From a bacterium (lineage in GTDB: Bacteria > Desulfobacterota > JAPLJL01), in contig JAQTNV010000049.1 of NCBI GenBank assembly GCA_028713675.1, positions 1 through 25,866 of the forward strand: a DNA stretch of 25,866 bases. Direction: 5' to 3'. Of this stretch, positions 7,946-14,614 are shown one piece after another. Each line of letters opens with the position of its first letter. Positions within the stretch are counted from its first letter, which is position 1. The translations under genes and the position numbers were made by a program. The notes beneath the pieces are model-generated. The model was not told the origin of the DNA. It was given only the letters and a program-made list of their open reading frames with translations, and searched no databases.

Positions 7946-8254
7946 TTAAATTTCCGTGGTCACCGTGGTGAAAGGCAGCAGCGCCATGACCCGCGCCCGC
8001 TTGATTTCCGCGGCGACCGAGCGCTGATGTTTGGCGCACAGTCCGGTAATTCTCCGGGGGAGAATCTTGCCCCGGTCGCTCATGAACTGCCTCAAGGTCC
8101 GGGCGTCTTTATAATCGGCCCGGAGTTCAGGATTCTTGCAATACCGGCAGACTTTCTTCCGGAAATAAAACTGGCTTTTTTCTTCGCCCCGGTTTGATCC
8201 CCGATGCTCCGAACTTCCCCGATGCTCCGAACTTCCCCGATGTTCCGTGTACAT
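7946..8254 (-). CDS. rpsR: 30S ribosomal protein S18 with repeated N-terminal extension
   Basis: Small-subunit protein that pairs with S6 on the 16S central domain. Residues about 30-102 are canonical S18: [21 protein letters not shown]-type core, [18 protein letters not shown] and [10 protein letters not shown]. The product is 102 residues against about 75 usually. The extra N-terminus consists of the hexapeptide EHRGSS repeated ([17 protein letters not shown]), encoded by an 18-bp tandem repeat. GGGAG 6 bases before the ATG at 8254 supports this start, so the repeat is translated. The usual upstream partners rpsF and ssb are absent here; rplI follows. Confidence 0.95.
   Translation of the reverse strand: MYTEHRGSSEHRGSSEHRGSNRGEEKSQFYFRKKVCRYCKNPELRADYKDARTLRQFMSDRGKILPRRITGLCAKHQRSVAAEIKRARVMALLPFTTVTTEI
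8199..8246 (-). repeat. 18-bp tandem repeat inside rpsR
   Basis: On the plus strand CCCCGATGCTCCGAACTT occurs at 8199-8216 and identically at 8217-8234, with a diverged partial third copy (CCCCGATGTTCC) after it. The period of 18 keeps the frame, giving EHRGSS repeats at the N-terminus of S18. The two full copies are identical at the DNA level, suggesting recent slippage. Confidence 0.85.
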
Positions 8255-8488
8255 TTGATACTCCCTTTTCTAATCACCTAAAAATTTTGGAAAGAATACC
8301 GAGCTTCTCTTCTCTCGTCAAGACTTGAGGGAAGAGATACAAATAAAATCGCCTTCTAAAGCGGAACGGCACACCCCGGCCCGTTTCGCCGAAGGCAACG
8401 TTTACTGCGCTTTGCCCGCCGCCGGAGTTGCCGGCTTTCCCGGCTTCCGGGGCGTTCCATCATCAATCAGGCAGGGATGATAATTTCC

Positions 8489-8572
8489 CTACTTTTTCTT
8501 CTTCGTGGCTTTCTTTTTCGAGCTTTTCTTTACGGCTTTTTTCTTCCCGCAGCCTTTTTTCCCACAGCTCAT
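8489..8572 (-). CDS. Lys-rich, Cys-containing mini-protein (27 aa)
   Basis: A short frame reads MSCGKKGCGKKK, then AVKKSSKKKATKKKK and a TAG stop. Of 27 residues 15 are Lys, plus two Cys in a C-x4-C arrangement (CGKKGC). AAGGAG lies 5 bases before the ATG and a near-consensus promoter lies just upstream, which together argue that it is expressed. The C-terminal part resembles the Lys-rich tails of small nucleic-acid-binding proteins; the Cys pair could bind metal or form a disulphide. I do not recognise a family. It is the last gene before rpsR on this strand, separated from it by about 230 bases. It could instead be a chance frame in an A-rich leader, but the SD and promoter make that less likely. 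Confidence 0.6.
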   Translation of the reverse strand: MSCGKKGCGKKKAVKKSSKKKATKKKK

Positions 8573-8616
8573 GTTGTCTCCTTCCGGGTATAAGTTACCC
8601 TGATTTAATTATTTTT

Positions 8617-8645
8617 ATATTATCTTAATCATGTAAATAGGTCAA
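8617..8645 (-). promoter_or_regulatory. Sigma70-type promoter upstream of the Lys-rich mini-protein
   Basis: On the minus strand TTGACC (8640-8645) is followed after 17 bases by TAATAT (8617-8622), about 45 bases before the ATG at 8572. Within the leader GGGTA and TACCC (8586-8600 region) can pair as a small hairpin just ahead of the SD. Transcription from here could also continue into rpsR-rplI. Confidence 0.65.
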
Positions 8646-8731
8646 TTGCCTCACGGTTCCTGATTTATGCTTATTACCTCCCGCGGGCGGCCCGGCCGGT
8701 CCGTCCCGCCCGGGCCGCCCCGGGAATTCAA

Positions 8732-9370
8732 TCATTTTTTCCGGACCAGAGCGCCGACCGGGCAGATATCAACGCATTGCCGGCAGCCGCCGCACCTGGT
8801 TTCGCCCAGGGGCCGATCGGCGAAGGTGGAGATGCGGCAGGCCAGTCCCCGCCGGGAAAAATCCAGGACTCCCTCTCTCTTCGTCTGGCAGACCCAGACG
8901 CATTTCCCGCACAGTACGCACCGGTTGGGATCGTAAATAATTTTCGGATGCGAATCGTCCACGGGCAGGCCGGGGATTTCCCGGGCAAAACGACCGGGCT
9001 TGAGCGGGTAGCCGCACCGGCCGGCGATTTCCTGCAGGCCGCAGTTTTTATTTTTCGGGCAGTTCCGGCAATCCAGGTGATGGCGGGAGAGGAGCAGCTC
9101 GAAAGCCGACTTCCGCAGTCTTTCCGCGCGCTGACCCCGGGTCCGGACCGCCATTCCCTCCCGGACCGGGCGCGAGCAGGCCGTGACCGGATCCTTTTCC
9201 CCCTCCACCTCGACCCAGCAAAGCCGGCAGCCCCCGAAGGGAAGCTCGGCCTCGGGGATGAAGCAGAGATTCGGGATCCAGATCCCGCGGGAGAGGGCCG
9301 CGGCCAGGAGCATGGTCCCCGGCCGCGCCGTGATCTTTTTCCCGTCTATGGTCAGCTTTATCCGCTTCAT
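8732..9370 (-). CDS. HoxU / NuoG-N-terminal-like iron-sulfur subunit
   Basis: A 212-residue electron-wire subunit of the type that joins an NADH diaphorase to a hydrogenase or formate dehydrogenase. In order it has a [2Fe-2S] plant-ferredoxin fold (KLTIDGKKITARPGTMLL; ligands in LCFIPEAELPFGGCRLC and TACSRP), a His-Cys [4Fe-4S] motif HHLDCRNCPKNKNC, and two [4Fe-4S] motifs CVLCGKCVWVC and CGGCRQCVDICPVGA. It stops there, so the molybdopterin part of NuoG or FdhA is absent: this is the stand-alone (HoxU-like) form. It is the third gene of a NuoE-NuoF-HoxU-like set. No SD precedes the ATG, and the 163-base gap to the NuoF-like gene holds tandem repeats. Confidence 0.88.
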   Translation of the reverse strand: MKRIKLTIDGKKITARPGTMLLAAALSRGIWIPNLCFIPEAELPFGGCRLCWVEVEGEKDPVTACSRPVREGMAVRTRGQRAERLRKSAFELLLSRHHLDCRNCPKNKNCGLQEIAGRCGYPLKPGRFAREIPGLPVDDSHPKIIYDPNRCVLCGKCVWVCQTKREGVLDFSRRGLACRISTFADRPLGETRCGGCRQCVDICPVGALVRKK

Positions 9371-9382
9371 AACTCAGTCAGT

Positions 9383-9442
9383 GTCATACGCCAAGGCTTC
9401 CAACTACGCCAGGGCTTCGCTGGACAAGTCGCTGGACAAGTC
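9383..9442. repeat. Back-to-back 18-bp and 12-bp tandem repeats
   Basis: On the plus strand GTCATACGCCAAGGCTTC (9383-9400) is followed by the related CAACTACGCCAGGGCTTC, then by two identical copies of GCTGGACAAGTC (9419-9442). The block fills most of the gap between the NuoF-like and HoxU-like genes, ending 13 bases before the latter's start codon. The plus-strand frame is open across it (SLDKSLDKS) but no gene is evident. Confidence 0.75.
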
Positions 9443-9511
9443 GGAGGATAAATTTTGATCGTTAATTTCGTTTTTTCGAGCTACCCAACAACCAAGCCAC
9501 CTTTTTTTCCG

Positions 9512-9553
9512 GTTACCTGTTTTCTGCTACCTGCTACTTGCCACCTGTTTTCG
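9512..9553. repeat. Degenerate heptanucleotide array across the NuoF-like stop codon
   Basis: Six consecutive 7-bp units read GTTACCT, GTTTTCT, GCTACCT, GCTACTT, GCCACCT and GTTTTCG on the plus strand. The TAG stop of the NuoF-like gene (9534-9536) lies inside the array, so its last residues (TGGK) are encoded by repeat units. Confidence 0.8.
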
Positions 9554-11432
9554 GCGGCGACACCTTGATCACCGCCTGGAACTCGATCGGGCAGTCCTGG
9601 TAACAGCTTCCGCATTTCACGCATTTCTCCTGATCAATCACCTTGATCCCCTTCGCGCCCGCGGCAATGGCCTCGACCGGGCAGGCCCCGACGCAAACCT
9701 CGCAGGCGCGGGAGCATTTTTCGGGAATGATGTAGAAGGCGATCAGGTCCCGGCAGGACCGGGCCGGGCATCTTCCCTCCCGGTAGTGCGCCTCATACTC
9801 TTCCCGAAAATACCTCAGGGTGGAAAGCACCGGGTTGGGCGCGGTTTTTCCCAGCCCGCAGAGAGAGCCCTGCTGGACTTCCAGCGCCAGCTCCTCGAGT
9901 ATTTTCATTTCCGCGTCCGACCCCTTTCCCCGCGTCAGGCCGTCCAGAATCTTGAGCATCTGGTAAGTGCCGATCCGGCAGGGGGCGCACTTGCCGCAGG
10001 ATTCCTTCTGGATAAAATCCAGGAAAAAGCGGGCGGTCCGGACCATGCAGTCATCCTCATCCAGGATCACCATTCCCCCCGATCCCATGATCGAACCGGC
10101 TTCCTTCAGGGAATCAAAATCCACCGGGGTATCGGCCAGGCCAGCCGGGAGGCATCCGCCCGAAGGCCCCCCGATCTGGACCGCCTTCAGGGCTTTCTTT
10201 TTCGGCACCCCGCCCCCGGCGGTGTCAACCACCTCCCGGAGCGTCGTGCCCAGGGGAACCTCGATCAGCCCGGTATTGTGAATCTTGCCGGCCAGGGAAA
10301 AAACCGCGGTCCCTTTCGAACGTGACGTCCCCAGGGAACGGAACCAGGGGCTCCCCTGGTCCAGGATCCGGGCCGCCGCGGCCAGGGTTTTCAGATTGTT
10401 CAGCAGGGTGGGTTTTCCCCACAGGCCCTTTTCCGCCAGTTCGGGAGGGCGGACCCTCGGCATTCCCCTTTTCCCTTCCAGGGCGGCCGCCAGCGCCGTG
10501 GATTCTCCGCAGATAAAAGCTCCCGCTCCGCGCGCCAGTTCAACCTCAAAATCGAACCCGCTGTTCAGGATGTTCTTTCCCAGAAGCCCCAGGCCCCGCA
10601 ATGACTCCATCGCGGTCCGGGCCCGCTCCAGCGCCAGGGGGTACTCCGCGCGGACATAGAGAAATCCGCGATGGCTTCCCACCGCGTAGCCGGCGATGGT
10701 CATCCCCTCCAGGACTGAAAACGGATCGCTCTCCAGGAGGGCCCGGTCCATGAAGGCGCCGGGATCTCCCTCGTCGCCATTGCCTACCACGTACTTGGTT
10801 TTCCCGGGGAAAGCCCGGCAGATTTCCCATTTCTCGCCGGCGGGGAATCCGGCCCCCCCCAGTCCCCGAAGCCCCGCGGCCTTGACCTCCCTGATCACGT
10901 CCCGGGGATCCATCCCCAGGGCCCGGAACAAACCCCGGTATCCGCCCCGGAGGAGGTATTCCTCCCCGCGGGCGGGATCGATCCAGCCGGCGTGCTCCAG
11001 GATGATCTTTTTTTCCATCCGGAACCGGGGAAGCTCGAAAACCGAGGGGATCTTCTCGTTTTCCTCGACGGCTCCGAGGGCGAACTCGAGACAGGGGTCG
11101 CCCTCTCCCAGAAAATCCCGGACCAGCCGGCGGGCCACGCCGGGGGTCACGGGCCCGTACAGGATGGGGGGAAAACCCGGGTTGGCCACCACGGCGATCG
11201 GCTCGGCGTAGCAATGGCCGACGCACCCGACTTCCAGGAGACGGGCCGCGGGCGCGCTCCGGGTGATTTCCTCCCGGAACGCGGCCAGGGTTTCCAGGGC
11301 TCCCGAGGCCCTTCCGCAGGTGGCGGTCCCCAGCCGGATCTCGGGAACGGGCTTGCCGGAAATTTCACGGTTTGTGCGTTTTTGCAGTTGCTCCCAGGCT
11401 TTCTGGCTTCCGGAATTATTATTCTTTTTCAT
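9534..11432 (-). CDS. NuoF-like NADH-binding diaphorase subunit with fused ferredoxin domains
   Basis: A 632-residue flavo-iron-sulfur subunit that would oxidise or reduce NAD(H) through FMN, as in HndC, HydB or HoxF. In order: an N-terminal thioredoxin-like [2Fe-2S] domain (LGTATCGRASGA, VGCVGHCYAEP, residues about 35-120); the NADH/FMN core (GLRGLGGAGFPAGEKWE; VVGNGDEGDPGAFMDR; GAGAFICGESTALAAALEG); the N3-type [4Fe-4S] motif (ESCGKCAPCRIGT with SLCGLGKTAPNP); and a C-terminal 2[4Fe-4S] ferredoxin (CSRACEVCVGACP, CVKCGSCYQDCP). The first ferredoxin motif has C-x3-C where C-x2-C is usual. I start at the ATG at 11432; the frame is open 36 codons further but that stretch is a dispersed inverted repeat (11475-11567). 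SD is weak. It lies between the NuoE-like and HoxU-like genes. Confidence 0.92.
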   Translation of the reverse strand: MKKNNNSGSQKAWEQLQKRTNREISGKPVPEIRLGTATCGRASGALETLAAFREEITRSAPAARLLEVGCVGHCYAEPIAVVANPGFPPILYGPVTPGVARRLVRDFLGEGDPCLEFALGAVEENEKIPSVFELPRFRMEKKIILEHAGWIDPARGEEYLLRGGYRGLFRALGMDPRDVIREVKAAGLRGLGGAGFPAGEKWEICRAFPGKTKYVVGNGDEGDPGAFMDRALLESDPFSVLEGMTIAGYAVGSHRGFLYVRAEYPLALERARTAMESLRGLGLLGKNILNSGFDFEVELARGAGAFICGESTALAAALEGKRGMPRVRPPELAEKGLWGKPTLLNNLKTLAAAARILDQGSPWFRSLGTSRSKGTAVFSLAGKIHNTGLIEVPLGTTLREVVDTAGGGVPKKKALKAVQIGGPSGGCLPAGLADTPVDFDSLKEAGSIMGSGGMVILDEDDCMVRTARFFLDFIQKESCGKCAPCRIGTYQMLKILDGLTRGKGSDAEMKILEELALEVQQGSLCGLGKTAPNPVLSTLRYFREEYEAHYREGRCPARSCRDLIAFYIIPEKCSRACEVCVGACPVEAIAAGAKGIKVIDQEKCVKCGSCYQDCPIEFQAVIKVSPPKTGGK

Positions 11433-11474
11433 CGACCGATCATTATTTATAGGATCTTTGAAAATATGCCGAAT

Positions 11475-11567
11475 GTCATCCTGAGCGTCAGCGAAGGATC
11501 TGGTTTTTCCGGTTTCTCCATCGGAAGAGAGATTCTTCACCCCGCCGAAGGCGGGGTTCAGAATGAC
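11475..11567. repeat. Inverted repeat pair, GTCATCCTGAGC ... GTTCAGAATGAC
   Basis: The left arm runs GTCATCCTGAGCGTCAGCG to AAGGATCT (11475-11501); the right arm runs AGATTCTTCACC to CAGAATGAC (11530-11567) and itself holds the hairpin CCCCGCC-GAA-GGCGGGG. Together they form a large imperfect palindrome between the NuoE-like and NuoF-like genes. Single relatives occur at 16079 and 21624. Confidence 0.75.
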
Positions 11568-11597
11568 AAAATAAGTATTTCACGTTGCAGGGTTTGG

Positions 11598-12128
11598 TCA
11601 TTGATCATTGGAATTTGTTTGGGTTTTAGGGCCTCGGACAGTTTTTGCCTTCAGAATTTCCCCTTTGACCGAAATCGGGCTGGACTTGCCCACGATCGAA
11701 TCGTTGACCGTCATGATCGGCGCCAGCGAACAACAGCCGACGCAGGCCACTCGCTCCAGGCTGAAGAGCCGGTCCGGGGTGGTTTCATCCGTCTTGATTT
11801 TGAGTTCCCGTTCCCAGGATTCCAGGATGGCTTCCCCGCCCTTGATATGGCAGGTCGTCCCCAGGCAGACCCTCACCTGGTTCTGGCCGGGGGGAGCGAA
11901 GCGGAATTGCGGGTAAAACGTGGCCACGCCCCAGACCGCGGCCGCGCTCAGGCCCAGGTATTCGGACACGGCCCGGAGACCTTCCAGCGGAAGATACCGG
12001 AGCCGGGCCTGGATCTCATGAAGAACGGGGAGGAGAAAACGGGGCTCCGGGGGTTGAAACCCCGGCAGGATTTCCTCGCGGATCAGCCGAAGCTCTTCCT
12101 CGGGATTAAGCACCACAAATTTGTCCAT
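11598..12128 (-). CDS. NuoE-like [2Fe-2S] subunit
   Basis: A 176-residue thioredoxin-like ferredoxin subunit (24-kDa complex I / HndA family) that partners the NADH-binding NuoF-type subunit. After an N-terminal helical bundle (VLHEIQARLRYLPLEGLRAV) comes VWGVATFYPQF, then the cluster ligands Cys88 and Cys93 (CLGTTC) and Cys129 and Cys133 (CVGCC), the expected C-x4-C ... C-x3-C. The C-terminal tail (RGPKTQTNSNDQ) is low-complexity and runs into short repeats near the stop. First gene of the diaphorase set; there is no strong SD before the ATG at 12128. Confidence 0.93.
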   Translation of the reverse strand: MDKFVVLNPEEELRLIREEILPGFQPPEPRFLLPVLHEIQARLRYLPLEGLRAVSEYLGLSAAAVWGVATFYPQFRFAPPGQNQVRVCLGTTCHIKGGEAILESWERELKIKTDETTPDRLFSLERVACVGCCSLAPIMTVNDSIVGKSSPISVKGEILKAKTVRGPKTQTNSNDQ

Positions 12129-12337
12129 ATTAGAACGTCATCGAGGTATCAATTTGGAAAAACCTTATGGCAGGCCGCGGCGGACCAAAACCCTGAATTT
12201 ATTGTATCCAGTCTCTCCGCCTAAGGCTCAGAGTGGCTGCCGCTGCTAAAGGCCGTTAACCCAACGGGTCGGCCTCCCGCATTTTCGGTAAAAAGGAATT
12301 GTTTTGGAAGCAAGGCTTGCCTATAAGGTTCCTTTAA
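12129..12337. other. Non-coding spacer with hairpin between trxA and the NuoE-like gene
   Basis: No gene is seen. At 12250-12275 AGGCCG and CGGCCT enclose ACCC-AAC-GGGT, giving a 10-bp stem with a three-base bulge that could end or process the trxA transcript, though the following T-run is short. GGCGGA and TCCGCC (about 12178-12222) can also pair. The borders resemble each other in inverted orientation: GGAAAAACCTTATGGCAGGC at 12156 and GCTTGCCTATAAGGTTCC at 12315. Confidence 0.4.
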
Positions 12338-12661
12338 TTACAAAGACACATGCTTCTTCAGAACCTGCAGAAGCTCGGGCTTGGGAGTCAGCCCGACTAT
12401 TTTCTCCACCACCTGCCCTCCCTTGAAAACCATCAGGGACGGGATCGACATGACCTTGAACTGATTGGCCAGTTCCGGGTTCTCATCCACATTGCATTTG
12501 CCCACCTTCAGCTTGCCCGTCAGGTCTTTTTCTATTTCGTCCAGGATGGGAGCCATCCGCCGGCAGGGACCGCACCAGGGAGCCCAGAAATCCAGGAGCA
12601 CCGGTTCGGGAGACTTCAGAACCTCCGGATCAAAATTGGCCTTGTTGATTTCTTTCGGCAT
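12338..12661 (-). CDS. trxA: Thioredoxin
   Basis: A 107-residue cytosolic dithiol oxidoreductase. The active site is WCGPC with Cys30 and Cys33, inside LDFWAPWCGPCRRMAPIL; the cis-Pro loop is VMSIPSLMVF and the C-terminal GLTPKPELLQVL helix is present. Length and motifs are those of canonical thioredoxin. GGGGG lies 5 bases before the ATG. It is divergent from the phosphohexomutase gene across an AT-rich spacer and sits upstream of the NuoE-like gene with a 209-base gap, so co-transcription with the redox module is possible but not shown. Confidence 0.96.
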   Translation of the reverse strand: MPKEINKANFDPEVLKSPEPVLLDFWAPWCGPCRRMAPILDEIEKDLTGKLKVGKCNVDENPELANQFKVMSIPSLMVFKGGQVVEKIVGLTPKPELLQVLKKHVSL

Positions 12662-12830
12662 ATTTTCCCCCGTTTTTTCAGTTTACCGCTCCGGGCAGGC
12701 CGGGCAAGCTGGATTTATGCTTCTTTCCTTTTAAAATATTAGCATAACCGATTATATTTTCATGATATTAATAATAAGGAATATTATATAAATATATAAT
12801 CGGGAAACCGGATCGGAGGCAGGGGAAAAA
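12662..12830. promoter_or_regulatory. AT-rich divergent promoter region, trxA / phosphohexomutase
   Basis: The spacer between two divergent genes is strongly AT-rich from 12728 to 12800. TATAAT occurs at 12795-12800 on the plus strand, about 30 bases before the mutase ATG, without a clear -35; several TATAAT-like and TAATAT sites face the other way. GGAGG and AGGGG precede the mutase start. Exact promoters cannot be picked. Confidence 0.45.
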
Positions 12831-14264
12831 ATGGGGATTAAAGCCGCATCCATTAAATTCGGAACCTCGGGATGGCGGGCGGTCATCGCCCGGGATTTCA
12901 CCTTCACCCGGGTCAAGATCGTCACGCAGGCCATCGCGGATTACCTGAAAAGCTCCGGGCTGTTCCGGGGCGAGGTCCTGGTCGGTTACGACACCCGCTT
13001 CCTCGGGGACCGGTTCGCCCGGGCCTCCGCCCAAGTGCTGGCCGGGAACCGGATCAGAAGCGTCCTTTCCCGGCGGGATGTTCCCACCCCCGTCATCGCC
13101 TTTTCCATTTTGAGCCGGAAAGCCAGCGGCGGGATAAACATCACCGCGAGCCACAACCCCCCGGAATACAGCGGGATCAAGTTTTCCCCGGACTGGGGCG
13201 GGCCGGCGGAACCCCAGGTCACCGGCGAGATCGAAAAGCAGGCCAACCGGCTTCTCCGCCGGGAACATTTCCTGGAAATGGATTTTGACGCCGCCCGGGA
13301 AAAAGGCCTGATTAAAGAAGCCGATTTCAGCGGGCCCTACCTCCGGGCCCTGGCGCGCCGGATCGACCTGGACGCCATCCGGAAGGCAAAAATAAAAGTC
13401 GCAGTGGACACGCTGTTCGGCACCTCCCGGGGATACCTGGATGAAATCCTGCGCCGGGCCCGGGCCGAGGTGACCCTGCTGCATTCCGAAACGAACCCCG
13501 GCTTCGGCGGGTTCCAGCCCGATCCCAGCGAGAGCCACCTGGTGGAGCTGCGCCGGCTCATGTCCCGGGACCGGAAGCTCGCGCTGGGCCTGGCCGCCGA
13601 TCCCGACGCCGACCGTTACGGGATCGTAGACCGGGGCGGGAAATTCATCGAGCCGAATTACATCCTGGCCCTTCTGGCCAACTACCTGATCCGCGAACGC
13701 GGCGCCCGTGGTCCGGTGGCCCGCTCCGTGGCCACCTCCCACCTGATCGACCGGGTGGCGGAAAAATACGGCCGGAAGGTTATCGAAACCCCGGTGGGAT
13801 TCAAATACCTGGGCCGGGTGATGATCGAGCAGGGCGCGTTTTTGATCGGAGAAGAGAGCCACGGGATGTCCATGGGAGGACACATCCCCGACAAGGACGG
13901 CATCCTGGCCGGGCTCCTGGTGGCGGAAATGGTGGCCAAGACGGGAAAAACCCTGAGCCGGCTCCTGCAGGATCTTTACCGCGAATTCGGGGTCGTCCTC
14001 AACCATCGGATCAATCTTGTCCTGACCCCCGCCCTGGAAAAGGGCATCGGAAAAAAACTGGCGGGCAATCCCGGGAAAATCGCCGGGTTGAAGGTGGTCG
14101 AGCGCAGCGAACTGGACGGCGTCAAGCTGATCCTGGAGGGCGGGAGCTGGATCCTGGCCCGTAAATCGGGAACGGAACCGGTGGTCCGCATCTACCTGGA
14201 CGGCCGATCGGAAAAAGAGATGCGGGAGCTGGAAAAAGCAGCGCGCCAGTGGATCCTGGGATAG
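12831..14264 (+). CDS. Phosphoglucomutase/phosphomannomutase family (alpha-D-phosphohexomutase)
   Basis: Moves phosphate between C1 and C6 of glucose or mannose (possibly glucosamine), feeding cell-wall and polysaccharide precursors. The 477-residue protein has the four-domain layout: FGTSGWR at 10-16, the phosphoserine loop TASHNPP with Ser107, the metal loop DPDADR with Asp257/259/261, the sugar-specificity loop GEESHG at about 340-345, and the C-terminal phosphate-binding RKSGTEPVVRIY. GEES(H/N)-type loops are shared by bifunctional PGM/PMM enzymes, so the substrate stays open. The start follows AGGGG by 5 bases. A heptamer array starts 8 bases after the stop. Confidence 0.93.
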   Translation: MGIKAASIKFGTSGWRAVIARDFTFTRVKIVTQAIADYLKSSGLFRGEVLVGYDTRFLGDRFARASAQVLAGNRIRSVLSRRDVPTPVIAFSILSRKASGGINITASHNPPEYSGIKFSPDWGGPAEPQVTGEIEKQANRLLRREHFLEMDFDAAREKGLIKEADFSGPYLRALARRIDLDAIRKAKIKVAVDTLFGTSRGYLDEILRRARAEVTLLHSETNPGFGGFQPDPSESHLVELRRLMSRDRKLALGLAADPDADRYGIVDRGGKFIEPNYILALLANYLIRERGARGPVARSVATSHLIDRVAEKYGRKVIETPVGFKYLGRVMIEQGAFLIGEESHGMSMGGHIPDKDGILAGLLVAEMVAKTGKTLSRLLQDLYREFGVVLNHRINLVLTPALEKGIGKKLAGNPGKIAGLKVVERSELDGVKLILEGGSWILARKSGTEPVVRIYLDGRSEKEMRELEKAARQWILG

Positions 14265-14271
14265 CGAGACA

Positions 14272-14490
14272 GCAACGAGCGATGAGCAACGAGTAAAGAA
14301 CGTAAGGTATTTATAGTGTCCATAGAGTTCATTGAGTCCATAGTGTCAAAATAATATTGAATTCTTCGACACAAGGAACACAATGACACAATAGACACGA
14401 TAGACATTTCTAATGCCCTATGCCCTATGCTCTTTGCTCTTTGCTCTTTGCGCTCTGACCTTTGAACTTTCACCTTTGAGCTTTGAACTC
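14272..14490. repeat. Nested inverted 7-bp and 9-bp degenerate arrays
   Basis: This gene-free stretch (14265-14614) holds four ordered blocks. At 14272-14299 are four 7-bp units (GCAACGA, GCGATGA, GCAACGA, GTAAAGA). At 14313-14348 are four 9-bp units (ATAGTGTCC type). At 14368-14403 are four 9-bp units of the opposite orientation (ACACAATAG type). At 14414-14490 are eleven 7-bp units (TGCCCTA, TGCTCTT, TGACCTT types), the first several opposite in orientation to the left block. The whole forms a nested, imperfect palindrome around an AT-rich centre with GAATTC. No ORF or RNA gene is seen. Confidence 0.8.
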
Positions 14491-14614
14491 TTGGTGTACT
14501 GATACTGACATTTGATGTTTGCAGATGAAAAAGCTAATAGTTTTGGGATCTGTCGGGATTTTTTTGGTTCTGGCAATCTGGTTATTTATAATTGATTCAG
14601 GGAGATCAAAAACG

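Noticed and set aside
8092-8277. Short frame overlapping rpsR that starts [14 protein letters not shown]
   Set aside because: Same repeat read in another frame; the SD and S18 homology support the rpsR frame.
8339-8488. Continuation of the Lys-rich frame past its stop (KPGKPATPAAGKAQ)
   Set aside because: The frame is interrupted by TAG with no slippery site or SECIS-like structure that I can see; probably chance in a GC-rich hairpin region.
11433-11540. N-terminal 36-residue extension of the NuoF-like protein
   Set aside because: It is translated from the dispersed inverted repeat (reads SFADAQDDI, a common repeat-derived peptide) and has no SD.
12768-14006. Minus-strand 412-codon frame opposite the phosphohexomutase
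   Set aside because: Antisense shadow with typical Gly/Pro/Asp/His bias; it also overlaps the divergent promoter region.
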